Assembly: GCA_028023455.1 (NCBI GenBank)
Contig: JAQFVV010006623.1
Coordinates: 556,472 to 620,471 of the forward strand
Length of the DNA: 64,000 nucleotides
Direction of reading: 5' to 3'
DNA from: Epiperipatus broadwayi
Taxonomy: Eukaryota > Onychophora > Udeonychophora > Euonychophora > Peripatidae
Below the pieces are notes generated by a model. The model was not told the DNA's origin, made no database searches, and saw only the letters and a program-made list of their open reading frames with translations. Below, one piece after another: positions 1-9,409 of this stretch (positions are counted from its first letter, which is position 1; every line of letters starts with the position of its first letter). Both the position numbers and the translations under genes were made by a program.

Positions 1-167
1 ATAAATGCTACAAGAGAAAATACCTAAAGCTTGTTTATATTATATTATTTATTTTATTTTTTATGATAAATGCTACAAGAGAAAATACCTGAAGCTTGTT
101 AGAGCTATTAGCAGGCTCTTTATACATTACATATTGGTAATGCAAGCTATATAGGTCATGTGACATA

Positions 168-830
168 AGTATGGAGGTGTTTATTATATCTATAAGATAT
201 TACATATGGGGAAAGAGAAAAGTTAATAACTCCGTGTGTGCAAAATAAATAAAAAAAATCAGTTATATTAATCTTTAACTAAGGTTTAAAGTTTGTATCT
301 GTGCTAGAGATAATCTCTAGTTTCAATAATGATTAGTAATAGTCATTATTGTATTTATCTGAAATGGATGGCATCAAAGTTGTGAGTGGAGGAAGTTTGA
401 TAATGGTAAATGAAAATGTAACAATTTACTCTAGATAAATACTTTTCATATAATAAAGATATATATAAGAGATAGTGACCTGGGCCAACTGATGAGTGCT
501 GGTTCAGCATAAAATGCATCTTGGGGGTCATTTGTCTTTTATTATATCTTTATTTAAGTGAATTTAAAAAACATGGGGAAGTATGGAGGTGTTTATTATA
601 TTTATAAGATATTACATACAGGAAAGAGAAAGGTTAATAACTCCGTGTGTGTACAATAAATAAAAAAAATCAGATATATTAATCTTTAACTGAGGTTTAA
701 AGTTTATATCTGTGCTAGATAATCTCTAGTTTCAATAATGATTAGTAATAGTCATTATTGTATTTATCTGAAATGGATGGCATCAAAGTTGTGAGTGGAG
801 GAAGTTTGACAATGGTAAATAAAATGTAAC
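168..830 (+). repeat. Direct repeat, two copies spaced 412 bp
   Basis: A segment of about 250 bp beginning AGTATGGAGGTG at 168 recurs at 580, a spacing of 412 bp. The copies differ by a few substitutions and small indels and both end near a TAAATGAAAATGTAAC-like run (420 and 830). Each copy contains a small hairpin (AATAATGA...TCATTATT). The 160 bp between the copies is not shared. This may be an old partial dimer of the same repeat family. Confidence 0.75.
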
Positions 831-1064
831 ATGTAACTAATTTTTACTAATATTATAATTTTGCTATTAGGGCTTTAGCTATATTAAATTACTAGGCCTA
901 CTAATATATGGGATCACTGAATTTAGTTCAGGCCCATATAGTTTCTTTAGTTAATGAGCTGAATTTGAAGTCATGTAGGTGTCTGAAGATTTAGATCTTT
1001 TTCTTAATATTTAAGAATTAGATAAATGCTTGGCTTGAGTTAATATTTTGAATCTATGTCCTAG

Positions 1065-1105
1065 CTCCTCACTGATGAGACCCATATTTTGAAACCAGTC
1101 TGGGG
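1065..1105 (+). ncRNA. Hammerhead ribozyme-like motif (type I layout)
   Basis: The core CTGATGA (1072-1078) is intact and is followed by GAAAC (1091-1095). The sequence then reads AC-CA-GT-C, the very short helix III and cleavage triplet GUC seen in Penelope and retrozyme ribozymes. Helix I pairs CTCCTCA before the core with TGGGGA after the cut site (about six pairs, one of them G-U). Helix II (ACCCATATTTT) no longer pairs, so this copy is probably decayed. Predicted cut after C1100. The family link rests on the related copies at 4414, 4644 and 5077. Confidence 0.55.
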
Positions 1106-1292
1106 ATGGGGTCCACTTCAGGTATTATCTCTTGTAGCATTTATCATAAAAAATAAAAAATAAATAAGCTTGTTTAGAGCTATTAGCAGGCTCTTTATAC
1201 ATTATATATATATATATATATATAACAAACTAACCAAAGGAAATACATATAAAAACAAAAAAAGACTTATAAATCCAATAAATAATATAATA

Positions 1293-1320
1293 TTTCAACC
1301 AGAGGACTGGTTTTCATCAG
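1293..1320 (-). ncRNA. Hammerhead-like core, left foldback arm
   Basis: On the minus strand the block reads CTGATGA, then AACCAG-loop-CTGGTT (a 6-bp helix II with a TCCT loop), then GAAA. This is the order of conserved hammerhead elements. Helices I and III are not convincing in the flanking AT-rich sequence, so catalysis is doubtful. It is the mirror of the block at 2334-2361. Confidence 0.35.
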
Positions 1321-2333
1321 AAAGAAAAAAATACACAGTAAAATGGCGATAATCAAAAATTACAGATTTGGTAAAAGATTAAAAATTTTAACAAAACCCC
1401 CCTGATTGGTCACAAAATCTAACACAGAATATCTACCCAATCAATGACAAAATTCAAACAAAACAAAAAAAAAAAAAAAAAACTACATTCCCTCCTAATC
1501 AAGCTTAAATTCTATTTAAATTAAAATAAATATAAAAATAAAAAATCCAAAATTAAAAATTAAAATATACATATGTGCATACATAGAAAAATTAGACTAT
1601 GCTCACATACAAAAAATAGCTGTGCTCACAATAATATTCCTAAAAACTAAAATACTTATACATTTTAATCAAAAATTATAGTTAGTGCAAAGTACAATAA
1701 TTTATAATAACTAATTATTTATCTATAAACCAATTAAACACAGATATTAAACATCTATATAACCAATCTTTACATAAAAAACCTCATATAAGAAAATTTT
1801 CACATAAAAAACTCACATATAGAAATCATTTAGGAGATTATTTCTATATGTGAGTTTTTTATGTGAAAATTTTCTTATATGAGGTTTTTTATGTAAAGAT
1901 TGGTTATATGGATGTTTAATATCTGTGTTTAATTGGTTTATAGATAAATAATTAGTTATTATAAATTATTGTACTTTGCACTAACTATAATTTTTGATTA
2001 AAATGTATAAGTATTTTAGTTTTTAGGAATATTATTGTGAGCACAGCTATTTTTTGTATGTGAGCATAGTCTAATTTTTTTATGTATGCACATATGTATA
2101 TTTTAATTTTTAATTTTGGATTTTTTATTTTTATATTTATTTTAATTTAAATAGAATTTAAGCTTGATTAGGAGGGAATGTAGTTTTTTTTTTTGTTTGA
2201 ATTTTGTCATTGATTGGGTAGATATTCTGTGTTAGATTTTGTGACCAATCAGGGGGGTTTTGTTAAAATTTTTAATCTTTTACCAAATCTGTAATTTTTG
2301 ATTATCGCCATTTTACTGTGTATTTTTTTCTTT

Positions 2334-2361
2334 CTGATGAAAACCAGTCCTCTGGTTGAAA
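2334..2361 (+). ncRNA. Hammerhead-like core, right foldback arm
   Basis: The order is CTGATGA at 2334-2340, a 6-bp helix II (AACCAG/CTGGTT) and then GAAA. No good helix I or III was found. It is the inverted partner of the block at 1293-1320, placing one motif at each end of the foldback. Confidence 0.35.
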
Positions 2362-2412
2362 TATTATATTATTTATTGGATTTATAAGTCTTTTTTTGTT
2401 TATATATATATA

Positions 2413-2952
2413 TTAAGTGTAATAATGTTCAAGATCAGATGCATTTATAAGTAATCATTAAAATCAGTCAACAATTAGACAATCCCATCAACTATCTCAA
2501 CCTGTTGTCATGGCAACCTTTTATCAATAACGCTAGAATCCCACCTTTATTTATGGCTCACTATATATTTATATATGCACTAAAGATTGCAACTTGACCA
2601 CAGAGATTAAAATTACTGATTCGAAGAAGTTTAAATTATAATTGCAGTTTGTAATGTTAATGATTATTTATTAGACTGCACTCAAAACAGGTTATATTTA
2701 GCTCTTTAAGCAGGTTTATTTAAACTTCTTTGTATCAATAATTTCAATCTCTGTGATTAGCTTTTGCTCTTTAGTGTCTCTATAAATATATTGGACCATA
2801 AAGAAAGGTGGAATTTCACCTTCATTGTTAAAAAAGATTGCTTTAACAGGTTAGACTGATGATTGTTATTCATATTGGGATTGTCTAATTATTGAATAAT
2901 TTTAATTACTTATAAATCTATTTAGCCTTGAGTATTATTACACTTATTACTT
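2413..2952. repeat. Palindromic MITE-like repeat
   Basis: The left arm (about 2413-2635, starting TAAGTGTAATAAT) is an imperfect reverse complement of the right arm (about 2719-2952, ending ATTATTACACTTA). About 84 bp of spacer separates them. No ORF is present. The arms carry enough differences to suggest an older copy than the foldback just upstream. Family not identified. Confidence 0.6.
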
Positions 2953-2984
2953 AAGTAATACTTTGGTTGCAATTTGAAAATTAT

Positions 2985-3290
2985 TATTGCAGTTTGTAAT
3001 GTTATAATTGACTATCTATTAGTTTGCATTCAGAACAGATTATATTTATATCTTTAAGGAGGTTTATTTAAACGTCTTTATATCAATAATTTCAATCTTA
3101 ATGATCAAGTTGCAATCTTTAGTGTCTATATAAATATATTGGCTAATAAATAAAGATGGGATTTCATTTTTGTTAAAAGTTCCATTTTTATTGTTAAAAG
3201 AGGGTTGTCTTGACAGCAGGTTAAGATTGTTGATTGTTATTGATATTGGAATTGATTAATTGACTGATTTTAATGATATATATATTGTAG
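2985..3290 (+). repeat. Third, partial copy of the palindromic repeat
   Basis: This stretch repeats in direct orientation the spacer and right arm of the palindrome at 2413-2952. Shared landmarks are TTGCAGTTTGTAATGTTA, AACAGATTATATTTA, ATCAATAATTTCAATCT and ATAAATATATTGG. It lacks an opposing left arm. Confidence 0.6.
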
Positions 3291-4320
3291 TAGTTACCCC
3301 TCACTGTGAATTTAAAAATAATACACACTCTTTAAAATAATAAACATTTCATTTTAATCATATATAATTATGATCAAAAATACCACTTTAAAAATATAAA
3401 TCTGTTGTCTATTTTATGTTTCATGTGTAAAAGTTGTTTTTCCATTTAAACTGTTTATTTTTGTGGGAAAGTTGCTTAGATTAAAATCTTTTAATAACAT
3501 TTATTTTTTTTTTTTTAAAGAAAAAGATATTGAAATATTATAGGCAATTATTTTTAGATTCAGTGTTTGTCAAAGTGTGTGTGTGTGCTGATATGTATTT
3601 AAAAAATAAGGGAGGTATATTATATATAAAAAAAATTTAAATTATATTATTTTTGTTAATATCAAAGCTATTTTCAGAAGTAGCTGAACACAAGTCATTC
3701 AAAAACAAATATTCAAGGGTGTGTGTGTGTGTGGGGGGGGGGTATTTACACAGAAGAATAGAAAACTTTTACATCACATGGTTTCTAGAAGACAACCATA
3801 GTAATTCCGATGTCATTAGTTTTGCAATAAGGAGGATTGCTTACCCTTAATTAAAAAAAAAAAAAATTACTTAATAAAAAAACTTTCAATCCAATTAAAT
3901 TGGTTTCCTTTTAATAAAGGTTTTAAAATGACTATAGTAGTAAAGGTAATAGCCAGGATGGATGGTTAGATAAAGATAGTCTGACAGGGCCTGTGAAGCC
4001 TCTGTTCTGTTGCCTACATTATTGCTAAGTTTCCTCCTCCATGGGATAAAATGTTTTAATAAACGTCTAAAATAAAATAAAAGTTCATCTAACCAAAAAA
4101 AAGGGGAATATATCTTTTTTAAATCTGATCATTAAAGAAGTAATATTTTACAGATATCCAGAGGGAGAATGTTATTGCATGGACTAATTAATAGTTTGTC
4201 AACAGTTCCAAAAATTCTAAATTTTTATGTCCACCTGCAATTGTTTTCAAAACAAGTTTCATGAGCAATAGATCTTTATCTAGAACTTTTAAAATTTAAT
4301 CAGAACAAATTTTCTTTTGT
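3291..4320. other. AT-rich DNA without a recognised gene
   Basis: The stretch holds homopolymer runs, a (GT)n tract at about 3717-3733 running into a G-run, and a short TG run near 3575. The 65-codon open frame at 3653-3850 crosses this microsatellite and looks fortuitous. Nothing else was recognised. Confidence 0.6.
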
Positions 4321-4413
4321 AAATAGTGAGATTGCCAATTGCTCAACAAGCTTTGTGATAAATGCTTAGCAAGAGAAAGCATTTAAAATATCTGTCAGGA
4401 ATCCCCCCCCCAA

Positions 4414-4454
4414 CCTCTGACCATGGTTTCATGCTTTGGCACTTCTCAAAGAGG
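4414..4454 (-). ncRNA. Hammerhead ribozyme-like motif, inverted copy
   Basis: On the minus strand: CCTCT (helix I), a TTTGAGAAG core, helix II GTGC-CAAA-GCAT (four pairs, one G-U), GAAA, helix III AC-CATG-GT, C at the cut site, then AGAGG, which pairs perfectly with CCTCT. The first core strand departs from the consensus CUGANGA, so activity may be lost, but the fold is clear. Confidence 0.5.
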
Positions 4455-4643
4455 CACTAGGGTAGCTTCAGATACTAGATCTAAAAATACCAACCCAAAG
4501 CCAGCATTTATCTAAAAGTTATCTATTGAGTGAAAAATCTGAAATTTTCAGACACCTACATGTCTTCAAACCCAGCTATCCAACTCAAATAGCTGTTCTG
4601 GCTTTGGGTTGGTATTTTTAGATCTAGTGAAGCTATCCTAATG

Positions 4644-4684
4644 CCTCTTTAAGAAGTGCCAATGCACAAAACCATGGTCAGAGG
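4644..4684 (+). ncRNA. Hammerhead ribozyme-like motif, second copy
   Basis: Helix I CCTCT/AGAGG is intact and helix II GTGC-CAAT-GCAC is fully paired. The first core strand is degraded to TTAAGAA and the second to AAAA rather than GAAA. Helix III is AC-CATG-GT followed by C4679 at the cut site. Decayed core with conserved helices. Confidence 0.45.
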
Positions 4685-5076
4685 TTTGGAGAGGGGGAGT
4701 TTCCTGACAGAGATATTTTAAATGCTTTCACTGGCTAAGCATTTACCACAAAGCTTATTGAGCAATTGGCAATGCTCACTGTTTATATCTTACAAGCTTA
4801 AGAGAATGGGGTCATGTGTTCTATGATTCTATTTTTTTATTTAACTATTTAATAGTTTCTGCCTTAAGTCTTATGTAATGTTATATTGCTAAGACTACTA
4901 ACATATGGTATGGCTGAAGATCTCTCAAACCCATATAGCTATTTGAGTTGGATAGCTGGGTTTGAAGACAGGTAGCTGTCTGAAAATTTCAGATTTTCCA
5001 TTCAATAGATAACTTTTAGATAAATGCTGACTTTGGATTGGTATTTTTAGATCCAGTGTCTGAAGCTACCCTAATG

Positions 5077-5117
5077 CCTCTCTGAGAAGTGCCAAAGCAT
5101 GAAACCATAATCAGAAG
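5077..5117 (+). ncRNA. Hammerhead ribozyme-like motif, third copy
   Basis: The layout is CCTCT helix I, core CTGAGAAG (one base short of the consensus CTGANGA), helix II GTGC-CAAA-GCAT and GAAA. Helix III is AC-CATA-AT with C5112 at the cut site, then AGAAG, which pairs with CCTCT except for one A-C mismatch. It lies 433 nt downstream of the second copy in the same orientation. Confidence 0.5.
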
Positions 5118-5574
5118 TTTGGAAGGGGGATTTCTGACAGAGATATTTTAAATGCTTTCTCTGGCTAAGCATTTATCACAAAGCTTGTTGAGCAATCATC
5201 AATGCTCACTGTTTATATCTTACAAGCTTAACTCTTTGCTGATGTAAAAAGTATAATCATGATGTCGAAGAAAATACGGCCATTTTTAGCTGTATATATT
5301 AGCTTTCAAACGATCTTTATTTAAAAAAAATCGGTTGAAATTTAGATTTTTGGCGAATTTTTTAATCAACCACAGTATTTAATTTTTTTGTTTTTTTTGA
5401 TAATTTTTGTACTTATCATGAAACAATAAAAGACATAAAATGTTTTACGGGCTGGAAGTGAAATTTTCTCCAGTATTAAGGCTTACAACAGACTATCAAC
5501 ATAATTATTCGTAAGTAAAAATTTTTAATTTTTTTTTAAATTTTTTGAAAAAATATATTTTTTATTAATTTTAG

Positions 5575-5865
5575 TTTGTAATTAGTGTGTGCTAATTTGT
5601 AATTATATATTTATTTATTTATGCTCATATACAATTCATATCTATCAAAAAATTGGTGTGTGTGTGATTATATATATATGCTCATATAGAATTCATATTT
5701 ATCATAATTTTCTAAAGGTAGTTTGTAATACATTTATTTATGCTCACATAGAATTCATATTTATCGAAAAATTAGTGTGATTTAGTTTGTAATTATATAT
5801 TTACTCGTATAGAATTCATATCATAATTAACTTATTAGTATATAATTCATATCGTGATTATCTAA
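5575..5865 (+). repeat. Degenerate tandem repeat (CTCATATAGAATTCATAT)
   Basis: The phrase CTCATATAGAATTCATAT, with small variations, recurs about five times at roughly 45-80 bp intervals. It is usually followed by TTATC and an AATT stretch. The open frame across it has low complexity and is not taken as a gene. Confidence 0.55.
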
Positions 5866-5902
5866 AGTTCTATCTACACTAATCCTCTTATTTTTATAAA
5901 AA

Positions 5903-5940
5903 TAATGATTTTCAAAAAGTATACTTTTTGAAAATCATTA
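5903..5940. repeat. Perfect 38-bp palindrome
   Basis: Two 19-nt arms (TAATGATTTTCAAAAAGTA and its reverse complement) meet with no loop. The flanks are plain AT-rich DNA. Confidence 0.85.
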
Positions 5941-6139
5941 ATTATGTTTATATAATATGGTTTACAAGCAATTGGCTATAAAACTAATAATCAAATGTAT
6001 ACAAACTTTGTATACACAAACATATAATCCAATTCTGAAACTTGTTTATGTTTATGCTTGATCATGCTTTGCTTTTGCTATATGTTTCATAACATTATTT
6101 TCAAATCTATAGACTATATGCAAATAAATTATATCTGTG

Positions 6140-6270
6140 GTACAATAAATATAAAAAGATAGCATCACTTCTGTATATAAAGAATATAAACATCACTTGT
6201 GCAGTGCATAAAGAATATAAACATCGCTGGTGACCACAAAGAATATAAACATCACTATTGTACACAAAAA
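6140..6270 (+). repeat. Short tandem repeat, ~35-bp unit
   Basis: The core AAGAATATAAACATCAC occurs three times (about 6179, 6210, 6239), with degenerate copies on both sides. It ends shortly before LTR element A. Confidence 0.6.
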
Positions 6271-6385
6271 AATATAAAATGAAGAGATGAAACTCATTTT
6301 ATCAGTGGTATAGAAAGTAGTCTACAATTTCTAGTTTTAGACAGACAAGAAGCCAATTGCTATGATGATTTCTTTTGTATCTTTT

Positions 6386-6936
6386 TGTAGTGTCCTGGAC
6401 AAGTTGAATTAAAGATTCATAAATAATATGTATATTAAAAGTATTGGAATTATTCTTTATGTAAATAATAAGTGTAAAATTAAAGATTCATAAATAATAT
6501 GTGTATAAAACAGTATTGGAAATATTAATGTAAATTGTCATGTAAAAATAACCATATATGGGTTTAAAGTTAAGTAAAATGTACTTATAAAAATGCCTCG
6601 CCTTATAAGGTAAAAATGGGAATAAATCAAAACCCATAAGGACTAGCGAAGGGTTCAGCTATCAGACCATATAAGGAGAAGTATTTATGGAATGTTGTTA
6701 GGACTCCAGAAGTCGGGTATATAAGTGGGAGGTAGAGGAAGAATCTGGGAGCAGTAGTAGAAAAAGTTAGACTACAGTGGCCCTAACAGGCAGACCTATG
6801 ATACCCAACTTTAAAGGAGTGCTTCTGCTGATGTATGTAACAGTAATGTATATATTGTAATTTGCTGAAAATTAAACTAATAATTTAACTTACTCAAATC
6901 TGTCTAAAGTCTCATTTATTTGACGCATACACGTCA
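6386..6936 (+). repeat. Left LTR of element A
   Basis: It starts TGTAGTGTCC and ends ACGTCA. Inside it, TATATAAG at 6718-6725 is a plausible TATA box. A ~90-bp internal near-duplication (AAAGATTCATAAATAATATG, twice) lies near the start. It matches 8855-9404 with only scattered substitutions. Confidence 0.92.
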
Positions 6937-6940
6937 AAGC

Positions 6941-6958
6941 TGGCACAGTTGAACAGGA
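6941..6958 (+). promoter_or_regulatory. Primer-binding-site-like sequence, element A
   Basis: TGGCACAGTTGAACAGGA begins 4 bp inside the left LTR. It starts with the TGG that pairs with a tRNA CCA end. It resembles the TGGCGCAGTC type used by some Ty3 elements, often ascribed to tRNA-Ser; the tRNA assignment is tentative. Confidence 0.5.
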
Positions 6959-7056
6959 TCACAGTAGACAGATTTTGTGAACAGCAAACATATGTCGGTT
7001 TTCAGTATTAAACCAAAAAAGGAAAATGCGACCTGAGATAAATTCGTGCGTCGAAA

Positions 7057-7833
7057 ATGGCTGCCAACATACAATTGCGAATAGCAGACCCCGATGTTGA
7101 AAATCCGAGTAACTGGCCATTACATGTGAAACTAGTAGAAAAACATTTTCTGGTAAATAGTGTCAAGGAAAATGATATAAAAATAGCTACTCTTTTGGGG
7201 TTTGCAGGAATAAAAGTTTTGGAAATAGCCAATCGTTTGTGTGAGCCAGTTGAGCCCGAAACATTACAATATAATGAGGTAGTCGTGAAATTAACTGCAG
7301 AGTTCTGCCCTCTACTGGCAAAACATATTGCCAGATTACATTTTAGACTACGACGATAGGAAAAAAATGAAACTTTTAAAGAATACGATGCAGCACTACA
7401 CGAATTAGCAAAAAATTGTGCTTAAGGCTAGTTTTTAGAAGAGGCACTGCTGGAACAATTATTACTGGGAATATATGAAACAAAATTTCATGAACATTTA
7501 TTAGCAGACTCGACAATAACATATAAGGAAGCAATTAAAAGAGGAATGGCACATGAATCAGCAATCAACCAAGCTAATGAATATATATTTAGCACATCGC
7601 AGTGTATTCAGTACCAGTTGATTCAGAGAACAGTCGAGCGAGAAGGGAAAGGCAGAAGCCAGAAAGATTATAGGTGCAATCGCCTATGCTACAGCTGCGG
7701 AAAACCAGGACACCTCGAGCAAAATTGTAGTCAATTCCAGCGCAACCCATCAATCCACGAAGTGCGAGGACCTCTAGTGAGAGATTTTGATGAATCAAAA
7801 TTATGTAAACAATCTCAGAAATGTACGAGATAA
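7057..7833 (+). pseudogene. Gag of element A, with three nonsense codons
   Basis: Gag is the structural protein that packages retroelement RNA. The ATG at 7057 sits in ATGGCTGCC, a favourable context. The frame reads a capsid-like region (residues 1-100), then TAG at 7357 and two further stops near 7420-7430. The same frame continues through a capsid C-terminal-like stretch (FLEEALLEQLLLGIY, YKEAIKRGMAH) to a classic zinc knuckle, CYSCGKPGHLEQNC (C-x2-C-x4-H-x4-C, about 7687-7728). Total length of about 258 codons is normal for this group. The stops are point-like, with no frameshift, so gag was intact until recently. Protease follows in the -1 frame with a 13-bp overlap. Confidence 0.85.
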
Positions 7834-8579
7834 AATCATTAAAGAGCACAAAGTCTGAAATTAAGCAAACAGTATACATAGAAGGAAGGCATTTAAAAAT
7901 GGAAATAGATAGCGGTTCGGGAGTATCTCTGATATCCTTAAGAGATTGGAGGAACATTACTAAAGGAAGCAGTTTTTCTAAAAAAATCAAGAGGACTGAA
8001 GTTTGCGCTAGAGACGTCAACGGAAACACTGTTGAGATCATTGGAAGAGTTTTTGTGAGAGTAAAATTAAACACGAACAGCAGAGTGCTACCATTCTTTA
8101 TAGTGTATAACTGAATAAATCCACTGATCGGTAGGAACTGGTTCCGACCACTGGGAATTATGATCAAGGTAATAAAAAAAATTTATATCGGAAAGGAAAT
8201 ACAAAATAATTTCCCACTTCGATTTAGAACAAAGTTGGGTTAAAAACAAACAACACCGGTGCAACTACAGTTAAGGGATCACTCAATGCCTGTAATATGC
8301 CAAAGCCGGAAGGTATCATATACACAGTGGAGCAAGATGAAAAAAGCATCTAAAGTAAATAATGTGAGTTCGCACAATTTGGATAAAAACAAAGGGAAAC
8401 CAATTGTGAAAAAGAGTTCGCGCAATTTGGATAAAAACAAAGGAAAAACAATTGTGAAAGTTAAAAATGACAGAAGTGAAAATACTTCCAAATCTAAAAA
8501 TCCGACAAGCAAACTTGAGGAAAGTAATGTGAGAACTTTTGATAAAAGTAAGGAAGAAAGAATTCATGGAAAGCAGTGA
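7821..8579 (+). pseudogene. Pol remnant of element A: protease plus RT start
   Basis: The frame contains a retropepsin domain with the active-site motif EIDSGSGVSLIS (about 7903-7938) and, beyond an in-frame TGA at 8112, the closing block PLIGRNWF. After a TAA at about 8241 it continues with PVICQSRKVSYT, which fits the very N-terminus of a Ty3-type RT. From about 8335 the text turns abruptly into Lys/Asn/Ser-rich sequence with no RT motif, marking the deletion junction. The Lys-rich part holds a 48-bp tandem duplication. No YxDD, RNase H or integrase catalytic motif is present. Confidence 0.75.
8366..8461 (+). repeat. 48-bp in-frame tandem duplication (16 residues)
   Basis: GAGTTCGC(A/G)CAATTTGG at 8366 recurs at 8414. 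Both copies encode SS(H/R)NLDKNKGK(P/T)IVK. It sits just after the RT-start remnant, at the deletion junction. Confidence 0.8.
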
Positions 8580-8839
8580 CAACATGAAAGAGAATTACAC
8601 GAAGCAGCTTGACAAAGGCATCAAAAAAGGCTCCAGCAAAAAGAATTTGAAAAAAGACAGAGAGAAGAAGCTATAACTTTACAAATGGAGCATGAGAAGT
8701 TCATTGTTGGTGAGATGGTGTACAAAAGACATTTTAATCACATTCACTGCCAGAGTGTTCCAAGCTGGAAGGAAAGACACCCAGATGAAAACAATGTGAA
8801 CAAATCAAAAGAGACTTTGTGGAATAACCGATATTTCTG
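8580..8839 (+). pseudogene. 3' end of pol of element A (integrase tail-like)
   Basis: Open frames here are short and interrupted, rich in Lys, Arg and Glu. One contains FIVGEMVYKRHF, which resembles the VGDxVxVR block in the C-terminal tail of Ty3 integrases. It ends in the polypurine tract. The identification rests on that one block and on position. Confidence 0.35.
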
Positions 8840-8854
8840 GAGTGGGAGGAGGAG
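8840..8854 (+). promoter_or_regulatory. Polypurine tract, element A
   Basis: GAGTGGGAGGAGGAG lies directly against the right LTR, the normal place for the plus-strand primer. Confidence 0.8.
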
Positions 8855-9404
8855 TGTAGTGTCCTGGACAAGTTGAATTAAAGATTCATAAATAATATGT
8901 ATATTAAAAGTATTGGAATTATTCTTTATGTAAATAATAAGTGTAAAATTAAAGATTCATAAATAATATGTGTATAAAAAAGTATTGGAAATATTAATGT
9001 AAATTGTCATGTAAAAATAACCATATATGGGTTTAAAGTTAAGTAAAATGTACTTATAAAAATGCCTTGCCTTATAAGGTAAAAATGGGAATAAATCAAA
9101 ACCCATAAGAACTAGCAAAGGGTTCAGCTATCAGACCATATAAGGAGAGGTATTTATGGAATGTTGTTAGGACTCCAGAAGTCGGGTATATAAGTGGGAT
9201 GTAGAGGGAGAATCTGGGAGCAGTAGTAGAAAAAGTTAGACTACAGTGGACCTAACGGGAGACCTATGATACCCAACTTTAAAGGAGTGCTTCTGCCGAC
9301 ATATGTAACAGTAATGTATATATTGTAATTTGCTTAAAATTAAACTAATAATTTAACTTACTCAAATCTGTCTAAAGTCTCATTTATTTGATGCATACAT
9401 GTCA
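8855..9404 (+). repeat. Right LTR of element A
   Basis: 550 bp matching 6386-6936, TGTAG...TGTCA, followed by the CTTTT target duplication. Confidence 0.92.
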
Positions 9405-9409
9405 CTTTT

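Larger units (their letters stand above)
1..1165. repeat. Penelope/retrozyme-like repeat cluster
   Basis: The stretch at about 45-86 is the reverse complement of 1124-1165, sharing the motif ATGCTACAAGAG and an A/T-rich tail. A second direct copy of the edge (about 64-130) recurs at about 1166-1203, so the edges are arranged both directly and inverted. The part from about 860 to 1146 aligns by eye with 4890-5235: shared landmarks are CCCATATAG, GATAAATGCT, the hammerhead-like segment and the GCATTTATCA edge. That ties this cluster to the ribozyme-bearing family at 4.3-5.2 kb. No coding sequence was recognised. Penelope-like elements and animal retrozymes are known for mixed direct and inverted terminal copies carrying hammerhead ribozymes; assigning this cluster to either is inference. 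Confidence 0.55.
1253..2405. mobile_element. Foldback element, two ~570-bp inverted arms
   Basis: The left arm (about 1253-1826) and the right arm (about 1840-2405) are reverse complements over nearly their whole length, separated by a 13-nt loop at 1827-1839. The agreement is close to perfect on inspection, with differences mainly in A/T run lengths. Outside the arms lie (TA)n runs on both sides (1204-1224 and 2401-2412). Each arm carries a CTGATGA...GAAA hammerhead-like block near its outer end, which is the position expected for a Penelope-like terminal repeat. No ORF of note lies in the arms. It could be a head-to-head pair of Penelope-like termini or a foldback DNA element; the ribozyme-like block favours the first. 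Confidence 0.75.
4323..5235. repeat. Retrozyme/Penelope-like array, three units
   Basis: There are three copies of one unit: the first inverted (about 4323-4592), then two in direct orientation (about 4594-4797 and 4890-5235). All share the edge TTTGTGATAAATGCTTAGC/GAGCAATTGGCA, a block TACCAACCCAAAGCCAGC and a hammerhead-like segment. The two direct copies place their predicted ribozyme cut sites 433 nt apart (after 4679 and after 5112). Dimer-like tandem copies bounded by hammerhead sites are how animal retrozymes are laid out; Penelope-like terminal repeats are the alternative. No coding capacity. Confidence 0.65.
6386..9404 (+). mobile_element. LTR element A: Ty3/gypsy-type, internally deleted
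   Basis: Two near-identical LTRs (551 and 550 bp, TGTAG...GTCA) bracket about 1.9 kb of internal DNA. The element is flanked by a perfect 5-bp target duplication, CTTTT at 6381-6385 and 9405-9409. A primer-binding-like TGG lies 4 bp after the left LTR and a purine tract abuts the right LTR. The interior encodes broken Gag and protease and the first residues of RT; the rest of RT, RNase H and most of integrase are missing. This is a non-autonomous deletion derivative. The few LTR differences and the clean target duplication point to fairly recent insertion. Confidence 0.92.

Noticed and set aside
3653-3850. 65-codon frame containing Val/Cys and Gly runs
   Set aside because: The runs come from a (GT)n-G microsatellite; no homology features.
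7589-8167. 192-aa minus-strand open frame across element A
   Set aside because: It is the antisense shadow of gag and protease, whose zinc knuckle and DSG motifs read on the plus strand.
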